Source: Candidatus Saccharibacteria bacterium UBA949 (GTDB lineage Bacteria > Patescibacteriota > Saccharimonadia > Saccharimonadales > Saccharimonadaceae). Taken from it: a stretch of DNA of 6,794 nt. The notes beneath the pieces were generated by a model. The model was not told where the DNA came from. It ran no database searches and saw only the letters and a program-made list of their open reading frames with translations. Position numbers and translations under genes: made by a program. Below are positions 1-5,935 of this stretch, one piece after another. The stretch is taken from the NCBI GenBank assembly GCA_002293245.1, contig DBCV01000003.1:13444-20237 (forward strand), given 5' to 3'. Numbering within the stretch: the first letter of the stretch is position 1; each line of letters opens with the position of its first letter.

Positions 1-430
1 GTAGCGTAGCCTGTGCCGGTTCCGGTGCCCGTGACTGCTCCGCAAGTGGGATTGGTGACGCTGTCTAGGCCTACTGCAGAGCAGAAGCTGTATAAGTAGG
101 ATAAGCACTTGCTGTTCATAGGCGAAGAACCGGTGACGCTGGCAGTGCATTGGGTGCCGCTACTTGAAGTCGCAGTGGTGTTTTGGATGAGTTGACCGCC
201 GGAACTTAGGGCATCAGAGCCAGTGTAGTTGTTGGTCGTCACGTAGCGGGTGGTTATTCCTGTCGCAGTTGTCCAAGGGGAAGAACTTGTTGCGTTCACA
301 AAGTTTAAGGTATGCTCGTCGCCAAAGAAGTTCGACCCGCCATTGGAGGTTCCTCCGGCGTAGGCTAGGTTGTCTATCATCCAGAGTTTGTTGTCGGGCA
401 TTTTCTTTAGGTGGTAGGACTTGTTGTCTC
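1..430 (-). repeat. Direct repeat copy B: start of second FISUMP domain
   Basis: This stretch encodes KMPDNKLWMIDNLAYAGGT and the following residues to the window edge (about 1152-1285). It aligns without any indel to residues 815-948 of the same protein, a shift of exactly 337 codons (1011 bp). By eye about three quarters of the residues are identical. The DNA at 217-254 is identical over 38 nt to 1228-1265. Copy B has Leu and Ile in LWMIDNL where copy A has Cys and Met. The WRLP and YWWSS parts of this domain would lie to the left of the window. Confidence 0.85.
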
Positions 431-3400
431 TAGCGTCTTTGAGGGTGAGGGTGTCGCCGACGCCTAGGGTGTTGTAGTAGTCCGGTGTTAGTTCTTGCAG
501 GTAGGTGGGGGTGGAGTCCATGACGCAGCGGACGGAGAACCCGCCGTACTTTGGGTAACTGTATGTACCCGGACCGACGCCATAACTACTGGCGTACGTG
601 CTGTAAGCGTAGGTTGCGCTGCTCAGTGATGATGACCACCAGTAGGCGTACGTGGACTGATTGCCCAACCCGTTGCCCGGGCCGAAGTACCCAGAAGAAA
701 CGGTGCCAAAGGAAGAGCGCCAAGCGTCGTTGCCACCAGTTGTTGCGTTGGGTTGCCAGTTTTGGTAATAGCCAGAGCCTGTTCCTGTGTTCGTTGCGGA
801 CAGAGTTCCGGTGTTCATAGAGCCGTTCAGGATAGCCCATTCGTTGTTGGTATCGTTTGTTCCGGAAGAGTTGTCTCTGCCTTGCGGTAATCTCCAACCT
901 GCTGGACAGATAGTTCCGTTCGTGGTGGAGTTAACGTTGCTCGGGTTGCCCGCGTTGGTATTGCCTTTGGACTCACCACCCTTACCGCCTTGTTTACCAA
1001 TAACTCCGTTTGTAGCATAGCCAGTTCCGGAGCCGGTGTTGACGGCTGCTGCACAAGTTGGTGTAGTAGTGCTGTCTAAACCTGCTGCAGAGCAGAAGTT
1101 GTAGAGGTAGGATAGGCACTTACTATCCATGGGTGGATTACCTGTCACGCTATTGGTGCATTGGGTGCCGCTATATAGAGTACCCGTTGTATTCTGGATC
1201 AGTTGGCCACCAGCGCTGTTTTGGTCCGAGCCAGTGTAGTTGTTGGTCGTCACGTAGCGGGTGGTGATGCCGGTGGAGGTTGTCCAGGAGGAGGTGTCTG
1301 TGGCTGTGGCAAAGGTTAGGGCATGCTCATCCCCAAAGTAGTTAGTTCCGCCGTTTGCTGTTCCCCCAGCGTAGGCTAGATTGTCCATCATCCAACACTT
1401 TTCGTCGGGCATCTTTCTTACTCTGTATTCTTTCTTGTCTCGTTCGTCGTAGAGTTTCTTGGTTTCTCCGGGTTGCATGGCTGCACATTGTAGCAGGCTA
1501 AAGCTTTGGATGGCTCCGGCTGCTGGTTGCTCGGGTTGGGCCTGGTCGGTGTGGGTGAGTACTGTTCGGTAGCCGAGGCTGGTCGTGGATGGTCCGCCGG
1601 TATAGGCGTTGGAGTCAAAGACGCCGGCTAGTTCTTCGTTTCTAGCATTGCCTCCGCGTTGAAACCAGGGGTTGGAGGATGTAGTACCGGCTGTGTAGTC
1701 GCTATTCCAACCACCGGTCTCTTGCAGAGCGTTGGTTAGGCTGTGGTAGGTATTTGGGCTGCCCGGGGTAAAGTTGTGGCGACCGCCGGTGACGTCGTTT
1801 GATCCCGTGAGCGGTGGAGCTAGATAGGTGGTGATGTACTTGGTGTAAGCTCCGGTGCTGGGGTTGCAAGGGCTGCCGGTGGTTCCTAGCTCGGCTTGGG
1901 TAAAGCCAGAGGTACCGGGGACGCAGTTGTAGTTGGCAAGGGTGTATTCGAAAGCTCCGCCGGCCAAGTCGTAGAGGCCGTAGTAGGCATGGTTTCTGGT
2001 ACCGGCTGGTGTTTTTAGGCCACCAATTCCCGTTGAAGTGCCTTCAACGGAATTGGTGGTAGAAGAGAGTTGGCCTTCCGCCGTATACCACTGCACACAA
2101 GGGGCAGCTCCGGAGGTGTATTCTGGGCTGTTGTTGTCCAGGTAGCTATCTCCACCGTTGTATCTACCACAACCAGTGCGTTTGCTACCAGTGCCGCCGT
2201 TAGCCACGGCGGTAGTGTTAGCGTTGGAGTAAGCGTTATTCCAGACTTTCTGTGCTTTGGCGTTGGCCCTGCCCGTTGCTGCCGTGTTGTCTATGGTGCA
2301 GTTAGCGTTAGTACAGACTCCGTAGAGGGATTGGGAGAACATGGCGGTAGCTCCCCAGGCATCTCCGTTCATCATATGGGAGTCCATCAGGCCGTAGTTA
2401 GTGGTTTCTGTGTTGCTAGGAAAGCCAGTTGTTGTGGTGGAGAGGTTATGGGTAGTAATGAGGCCTAGGCTGCTCTTTAGTTGGTTAGATACGTTCTGCC
2501 CTCTACGACTGGCTTGATCGGGTTTGAAGGTGACGTTGTAGTCTAGGGTATTGGTGATGTTTTCGGTGTCTTGTCCGGCTTCGTGTTTGGCTACCCAGAT
2601 GCCATTGAGTTCTTTGCTGCCGAAGGTGAAAGCGGGTGGGGTCACCCAGTCTCCAGCTTTCCTCACATCTTCCCTTCTGCTCTTGGTGTCCTCAACGGTT
2701 TGCAGCTGGATCCGGAAGGCTTTGGGGTAGTTGGTGGTGCTATAGGATAGAGTTTGGGTTTGGTATTGGTACCGGGGGATATAGACGAAATATCCCATGA
2801 CATCGTCATTGGATATTTCGCTACCTATAGGAGCTTGCTTGTAAGCGGGGAGTTTATCCGCCTTGATGGTGGCGGCATTGGCCCACTTCTTTTGGGAGTA
2901 GGAGTACCAGTTTTGGTTCTTGTTGGTGATGTCGGCTTTGTAGATCTTGGGTGGTTCCTCAGGATTGGCGGCTCCTTCGCCGGGTGGGTCGGAAAAGTAG
3001 ATGGGGATCAGGTTAGGATCCATGTCCACAATGACATTGTCGTCTACGTAGTCGTCTAGGACGTTAGCAGTGGCGGTTAGAGTCACTTTGGCTTGGTACT
3101 TACCAGTGGCTGGGTTGCCGCCAGCGCCTCCGGCGCAGGCCGCAAAGTACAGGTTGGTGGTGTCGGAAAATCCGGGGGTATCGCTAGTGGTGTTCTTGAT
3201 CACCGTATTAGTAGTGGGAACAGCTGCGTAGGTTTGAGTGTTGCCAGAATCTGTTGTGGCAATGTTATTCTGAACAGAATAAGCATTGCCCCAACCTGAA
3301 GGAACGCCTAAGTAGCGATTATCTTGCTTGTTGTTAATGGCGAACCCCCAACGGTTGCAGTTGGAAGCGGAAAAGACGGTAGGTGAAGCGATGGTACCGG

Positions 3401-3857
3401 AAGTGGGAATTAGAGCGGAAGTAGGGCGAACATTGTTGGTCAAGTTGCCGGACGTGCCGCCGTTCATAGCAGAAGTGAGAATGCTCAGGTTGTAGCCCGA
3501 GACCGCTCCAGTGGCCGTCACCGACGCACTGACGGTACCGGAAGAGATTCTTCCGGTACCGTCAGGAGTGATGTAGAGGTTAAGATTAGCGCCATCATTA
3601 CCAGAAGCCACAATGGAGATAGAAGGAGCAGTGTAGCCCACAGAAATGCTGTCTTCACTTGCTGAAGCGGAAGACAGAGCAGAATTGGAAACAAAAGCCA
3701 AGAGAACGAAAAGAAGCGTTAAAAAAGCTCCAGGGAGAGCAAACGGCAGCTTGGGAAGGATGCGTAGGTAGAGCGGCTGGATGACCATGGGGTTGCGGGA
3801 AAGGCCACGACGAGTCTGAAAACTGTTCTTGCCATACCTAGTTGAGCCGAGTTGCAT
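1..3857 (-). CDS. Giant secreted surface protein with FGE-like and tandem FISUMP domains (3' end beyond window)
   Basis: The reading frame is uninterrupted from ATG at 3857 to the left edge: 1285 full codons and no stop. The start has a GGGAGG site 11 nt upstream and a good promoter. Residues 1-66 look like a long signal peptide: basic N-region (RR at 16-17, R32, K36), hydrophobic core about 39-56, and probable signal-peptidase cleavage after the SASA near 63-66. Residues about 68-240 form a Thr/Ser/Gly-rich beta-type module with CNRWGF at 167-172 and a TNLYF...GKYQAKVTLTATAN-like end, as in other CPR surface proteins. Residues about 300-770 resemble the formylglycine-generating-enzyme/C-lectin fold: GIWVAKHEA near W421, MMNGDAWGA at 495-503, GLYDLAGGAFEY at 627-638, PWFQRGG at 730-736 and GYRTVL at 762-767. 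A FISUMP (Fibrobacter succinogenes major paralogous) domain covers about 795-1114: KMPDEKCWMMDNL at 815-827, CPAGWRLP at 984-991, YWWSS at 1072 and SVRCV ending at 1112. A second starts near 1115. The likely role is adhesion or ligand binding at the cell surface. The anchor, if any, lies outside the window. Confidence 0.9.
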   Translation of the reverse strand, partial: MQLGSTRYGKNSFQTRRGLSRNPMVIQPLYLRILPKLPFALPGAFLTLLFVLLAFVSNSALSSASASEDSISVGYTAPSISIVASGNDGANLNLYITPDGTGRISSGTVSASVTATGAVSGYNLSILTSAMNGGTSGNLTNNVRPTSALIPTSGTIASPTVFSASNCNRWGFAINNKQDNRYLGVPSGWGNAYSVQNNIATTDSGNTQTYAAVPTTNTVIKNTTSDTPGFSDTTNLYFAACAGGAGGNPATGKYQAKVTLTATANVLDDYVDDNVIVDMDPNLIPIYFSDPPGEGAANPEEPPKIYKADITNKNQNWYSYSQKKWANAATIKADKLPAYKQAPIGSEISNDDVMGYFVYIPRYQYQTQTLSYSTTNYPKAFRIQLQTVEDTKSRREDVRKAGDWVTPPAFTFGSKELNGIWVAKHEAGQDTENITNTLDYNVTFKPDQASRRGQNVSNQLKSSLGLITTHNLSTTTTGFPSNTETTNYGLMDSHMMNGDAWGATAMFSQSLYGVCTNANCTIDNTAATGRANAKAQKVWNNAYSNANTTAVANGGTGSKRTGCGRYNGGDSYLDNNSPEYTSGAAPCVQWYTAEGQLSSTTNSVEGTSTGIGGLKTPAGTRNHAYYGLYDLAGGAFEYTLANYNCVPGTSGFTQAELGTTGSPCNPSTGAYTKYITTYLAPPLTGSNDVTGGRHNFTPGSPNTYHSLTNALQETGGWNSDYTAGTTSSNPWFQRGGNARNEELAGVFDSNAYTGGPSTTSLGYRTVLTHTDQAQPEQPAAGAIQSFSLLQCAAMQPGETKKLYDERDKKEYRVRKMPDEKCWMMDNLAYAGGTANGGTNYFGDEHALTFATATDTSSWTTSTGITTRYVTTNNYTGSDQNSAGGQLIQNTTGTLYSGTQCTNSVTGNPPMDSKCLSYLYNFCSAAGLDSTTTPTCAAAVNTGSGTGYATNGVIGKQGGKGGESKGNTNAGNPSNVNSTTNGTICPAGWRLPQGRDNSSGTNDTNNEWAILNGSMNTGTLSATNTGTGSGYYQNWQPNATTGGNDAWRSSFGTVSSGYFGPGNGLGNQSTYAYWWSSSLSSATYAYSTYASSYGVGPGTYSYPKYGGFSVRCVMDSTPTYLQELTPDYYNTLGVGDTLTLKDARDNKSYHLKKMPDNKLWMIDNLAYAGGTSNGGSNFFGDEHTLNFVNATSSSPWTTATGITTRYVTTNNYTGSDALSSGGQLIQNTTATSSSGTQCTASVTGSSPMNSKCLSYLYSFCSAVGLDSVTNPTCGAVTGTGTGTGYA
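1012..1441 (-). repeat. Direct repeat copy A: first half of the complete FISUMP domain
   Basis: This is the partner of the repeat at the left edge, encoding about residues 806-948 of the surface protein. Shared blocks include FGDEH, TGITTRYVTTNNYTGSD, GGQLIQNTT, SGTQCT, SKCLSYLY and GTGYAT. The spacing between blocks is identical in the two copies, so the domain was duplicated as a unit and the copies have since diverged mainly by substitution. The longest exact DNA match is 38 nt (1228-1265 against 217-254) and encodes part of the RYVTTNNYTGS block. Confidence 0.85.
2020..2059. repeat. Long stem-loop in coding sequence (18 bp, one bulge)
   Basis: The left arm begins ccaccaattcc and ends cgttgaag (2020-2038). 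The right arm 2043-2059, with the adjacent base, is its reverse complement apart from one extra C in the left arm. The loop is about 4 nt (tgcc, 2039-2042). It encodes the STTNSVEGTSTGIGG segment and leaves the reading frame intact. No T-run follows in the direction of transcription, so it does not look like a terminator. Confidence 0.85.
2786..2820. repeat. Long stem-loop in coding sequence (16 positions, one mismatch)
   Basis: The outer arms cgaaatatcc (2786-2795) and ggatatttcg (2811-2820) pair perfectly over 10 bp. After one mismatch (2796/2810), atgac (2797-2801) pairs with gtcat (2805-2809), leaving a 3-nt loop. It encodes the EISNDDVMGYFV part of the surface protein, just before the FGE-like module. 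There is no T-run after it. Confidence 0.85.
3529..3565. repeat. Perfect 17-bp stem-loop in coding sequence
   Basis: The arm ctgacggtaccggaaga (3529-3545) is the exact reverse complement of 3549-3565, with a 3-nt loop (gat). It encodes the TPDGTGRISSGTVSAS segment, shortly after the signal peptide of the surface protein. No T-run follows on the coding strand, so a terminator is unlikely. In mRNA the stem would be very stable and would lie about 300 nt downstream of the start codon. Confidence 0.9.
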
Positions 3858-3868
3858 TTGATTTAATA

Positions 3869-3874
3869 CCTCCC
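3869..3874 (-). promoter_or_regulatory. Shine-Dalgarno site of the surface-protein gene
   Basis: GGGAGG on the minus strand, 11 nt before ATG 3857. It is the clearest ribosome binding site in the window. It favours this start over the in-frame ATG at 3788 (M24), which would remove the basic N-terminal region of the signal peptide. Confidence 0.8.
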
Positions 3875-3898
3875 AATATATACCTAATAGCTAGTGGC

Positions 3899-3928
3899 AT
3901 ATTAGCATGAGAGGGATGGGGGTGTCAA
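3899..3928 (-). promoter_or_regulatory. Sigma70-type promoter of the surface-protein gene
   Basis: On the minus strand the -35 is a perfect TTGACA (3923-3928), followed by an 18-bp spacer and TAATAT (3899-3904). The TGC just before the -10 gives an extended -10. The start of transcription would fall near 3892, giving an untranslated leader of about 35 nt containing the Shine-Dalgarno site. This occupies the 93-bp gap between pilin gene and surface-protein gene, so the latter can be transcribed independently. I see no convincing terminator hairpin for the upstream pilin gene in this gap, so read-through is possible. Confidence 0.7.
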
Positions 3929-3950
3929 GAGCCAGCTTGTGGAAAACTCG

Positions 3951-4334
3951 CTAATTCCGCGAACCCTTGATAAACTCGGCTTCTTTCTCCATCTCTGCCC
4001 GCAGAGTATAATGCTTGCACTTAGCATCGGTGCAATCAGTCGCCTCGTAGCGATAATCCGATTCCCCGCCACCCACATTTACGCCAAATGGATCAGTAAA
4101 CAGCTGCGGGTCCATGGCTGGCAGATTTTCTTCGCTAATTGTCTCCGGGTAATATTTGTTTTTGGCATAAAATACTTCCTCTAGATTGTAATACATCGCA
4201 TTTATCGCCACCTTGCGCTGGCCATCCCGAGCGATTTGATCCGCTTGCAGCTTTTGCGCAAAAAACACCGCAGTTGCTACCCCAGCCACCACAATCACCA
4301 GCATCAATTCCAGAATCGTAAAACCTTTTCTCAT
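3951..4334 (-). CDS. Type IV pilin-like protein (prepilin)
   Basis: A 127-residue protein with a classical class III signal: MRKG followed by FTILELMLVIVVAGVATAVFF. Prepilin peptidase would cut after G4 and methylate F5, and the conserved Glu at mature position 5 is present (E9). The hydrophobic helix covers about 5-26 and leads into a helical segment (30-58) typical of the pilin spine. The small C-terminal domain contains DPFG near 81-84 and YRYEATDC..KCKHYTLRAEME. C101 and C106 could form a disulfide, a pattern common in CPR and Gram-positive pseudopilins. At 127 residues it is minor-pilin sized. It starts 15 nt after the HTH-MurA stop, which implies one transcript. The only Shine-Dalgarno-like bases are AAGG two nt before ATG, which is weak. 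Whether it is the major pilin or a minor/pseudopilin cannot be decided here, as no assembly ATPase or peptidase gene is in view. Confidence 0.9.
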   Translation of the reverse strand: MRKGFTILELMLVIVVAGVATAVFFAQKLQADQIARDGQRKVAINAMYYNLEEVFYAKNKYYPETISEENLPAMDPQLFTDPFGVNVGGGESDYRYEATDCTDAKCKHYTLRAEMEKEAEFIKGSRN

Positions 4335-4349
4335 GACCTTATTCTACCA

Positions 4350-5888
4350 TTAAGCCTTAACAACTTCAATATCTGCGCCCAATTTAGACAACCTCTCCGC
4401 AAAATCCTGATACCCGCGGTTGATCGAATACACATTGCGCAATATCGACTCACCCGGAGCGGCCAACATGGCAAGCAGCAAGACCACCGCCGGACGGAGC
4501 GCTGGCGGCGCTACCATTTCGGCCGGTTTCCAATGCGTCGGACCCTCGATGTATATCCGGTGCGCATCCAGTAGCTGCACCTGCGCATTCAGAATTGACA
4601 GTTCAGTAAAATAAATCGCCCGGTTTTCGAACACCCAGTCATGCAAGAGCGTACGGCCGGTAGCCGAAGCCGCGATTACCGCAAAGAACGGCAAGTTATC
4701 GATGTTCAGCCCCGGGAACGGCATTGGGTGAATCTTATCCAGTGGCGCCACCAGTTCACTTTCAAAAATATGAATATCCGTCAGCCGCGTTCGCCGGTTG
4801 TCCGCCAGATATTCTGACGCCAATTCAAATTGCAAATTCATTTCACGCAGCGTTTCCAGCTCGATTTCCAAGAACTCAATTGGCACTCTCTCTACTGTGA
4901 TTTCCGACCCCGTCACAATCCCGGCAGCCAAGAAACTCATAGCCTCAATTGGGTCTTCGCTCGGATAGTACTCAATATCCTTACCAATTTTTCTCAGTCC
5001 ATGTATGGTCAATGTCGTGCTACCAACCCCCTCAATCCTCACACCCAATTCTTCCAGGTAAAAGCATACGTCCTGTACCATATAGTTATTACTAGCATTG
5101 CGGATCACCGTTTTGCCGGGGTATAGCGCTGCCGCCATCAAGGCATTTTCCGTCACTGTATCGCCACGTTCTATCAAAACCACTTGCTTGTCGCCCTCCG
5201 AGACCTCTCCTACCGTGCAAGTATAAAACCCGCTCGCACATCTCTCATCTACTGCAAGTCCAAAATGCTTTAACGCCTGCAAGTGCGGGTTCACCGTTCT
5301 AGCCCCCAGATTGCATCCACCGGCAAATGGCAGTTTGAACTCGGCATACTTATGCAAAAGCGGTCCCATCAACATAATTACGCTACGAGTCTTGCGTGCC
5401 GCGACTAGGTCCATTTCTTCTAGTTTTAATTCGCCTGGTGGTATAATTTCTAGATCTCGACCACCATTCAACCATTTAGTTTTTACGCCGATACTATTCA
5501 GAACTTCGATTATCCGGAATACCTCTTCGATTCGTGCCAATCTTTTCAAAACCGTACGACCATGATTCAAAAGCGAAGCGCAAAGTAAGCCTACCGCAGC
5601 ATTCTTGCTGGTATTTACTTTTACACTCCCTCTCAGCTTACGTCCGCCGTTTACCCTGAAGCTCAAAGTCTGGCCACTGTTCACAGAAACAATACTGCAA
5701 TCCAGCGCCCTATTCAGGTCGTCAATCATATCCAAACTTATGTTCTGCCGACCATTCTCGATCCTGTTGACCGCACTCTGACTACTGCCTAGCTTCGCCG
5801 CCAACTCCGCTTGCGTCCATCCTTTTTCCTGCCGTACCTTGCTAACTGCCCGCCCAACTTTCGCTTTGTAGTTTTCGTGTATTTCCAT
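4350..5888 (-). CDS. murA: XRE-type HTH domain fused to UDP-GlcNAc 1-carboxyvinyltransferase (MurA family)
   Basis: A 512-residue protein; usual MurA is about 420. The extra N-terminus (about 10-68) is a Cro/CI-type helix-turn-helix: VRQEKGWTQAELAAKLGSS then QSAVNRIENGRQNISLDMI. From about 76 to the end it aligns with MurA, the first committed enzyme of peptidoglycan synthesis (enolpyruvyl transfer from PEP to UDP-GlcNAc in the cytoplasm). Retained landmarks are SKNAA with the Lys at 95, R168, GGCNLGAR with the PEP-binding/catalytic Cys at 192, DPIEA at 312-316, VFENR at 419-423 and RGY at 491-493. Several usual motifs are altered. SVGAT is GDTVT (242-246), AREPEI is SNNYMV (266-271), FPTD is FPGLNID (391-397) and DLR is ALR (463-465). 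It may therefore be a divergent paralogue rather than the housekeeping copy. ATG 5888 is chosen because the HTH begins just after it. No Shine-Dalgarno site precedes it and a promoter ends right at it. The pilin gene follows after 15 nt. Confidence 0.9.
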   Translation of the reverse strand: MEIHENYKAKVGRAVSKVRQEKGWTQAELAAKLGSSQSAVNRIENGRQNISLDMIDDLNRALDCSIVSVNSGQTLSFRVNGGRKLRGSVKVNTSKNAAVGLLCASLLNHGRTVLKRLARIEEVFRIIEVLNSIGVKTKWLNGGRDLEIIPPGELKLEEMDLVAARKTRSVIMLMGPLLHKYAEFKLPFAGGCNLGARTVNPHLQALKHFGLAVDERCASGFYTCTVGEVSEGDKQVVLIERGDTVTENALMAAALYPGKTVIRNASNNYMVQDVCFYLEELGVRIEGVGSTTLTIHGLRKIGKDIEYYPSEDPIEAMSFLAAGIVTGSEITVERVPIEFLEIELETLREMNLQFELASEYLADNRRTRLTDIHIFESELVAPLDKIHPMPFPGLNIDNLPFFAVIAASATGRTLLHDWVFENRAIYFTELSILNAQVQLLDAHRIYIEGPTHWKPAEMVAPPALRPAVVLLLAMLAAPGESILRNVYSINRGYQDFAERLSKLGADIEVVKA

Positions 5889-5923
5889 GCATGCAGTATA
5901 TCACATATGATATACTGCATGCA
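5888..5923. promoter_or_regulatory. 36-bp dyad, candidate operator of HTH-MurA
   Basis: The 16-bp arms are perfect inverted repeats (5888-5903 and 5908-5923) separated by cata. The arm reads tgcatgcagtatatca. Its outer edge coincides with the A of the HTH-MurA start codon, and the site covers the -10, the spacer and most of the -35 of the putative promoter. A dyad of this kind at the start of a gene encoding an XRE-type DNA-binding domain is the usual arrangement for autorepression. No T-run follows it, so it is not a terminator for the upstream gene. The dyad is seen directly; protein binding is inferred. Confidence 0.75.
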
Positions 5924-5924
5924 A
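5895..5924 (-). promoter_or_regulatory. Putative HTH-MurA promoter giving a leaderless mRNA
   Basis: On the minus strand TTGCAT (5919-5924) is followed by an 18-bp spacer and TATACT (5895-5900). The -10 matches the consensus at five of six positions; the -35 is weak. Seven nt downstream of the -10 is 5888, the A of the ATG, so the message would begin at or within a base or two of its start codon. This fits the absence of a ribosome binding site. The AT-rich palindrome offers other possible -10 hexamers, so the exact site is uncertain. Confidence 0.5.
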
Positions 5925-5935
5925 GACTTTTTGTG

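Noticed and set aside
2020..2059. Frameshift suspected from the single-base bulge in the inverted repeat
   Set aside because: The frame continues correctly on both sides into FGE-like motifs and stays in phase to the window edge.
551..3299. Plus-strand and off-frame open frames across the left half, such as 2070-2468 (+), 2754-3059 (+), 586-897 (-) and 1418-1618 (-)
   Set aside because: All lie over the continuous minus-strand surface-protein frame. Their products are low-complexity or basic and lack recognisable motifs, and the real frame carries signal peptide, FGE-like and FISUMP motifs throughout.
3786..3857. Twin-arginine (Tat) signal in the surface protein (TRRGLSR at about 15-21)
   Set aside because: The match to the Tat consensus is partial, and the hydrophobic core starts about 20 residues later. 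An ordinary Sec signal with a long basic N-region fits better.
1..3857. Alternative genetic code (UGA read as Gly, as in SR1/Gracilibacteria)
   Set aside because: The long frame contains no internal TGA that needs reassignment, and glycine is encoded by ordinary GGN codons throughout.
5888..5923. Dyad as a rho-independent terminator for the upstream membrane-protein gene
   Set aside because: No T-run follows the stem on the minus strand. The bases after it are the HTH-MurA coding sequence.
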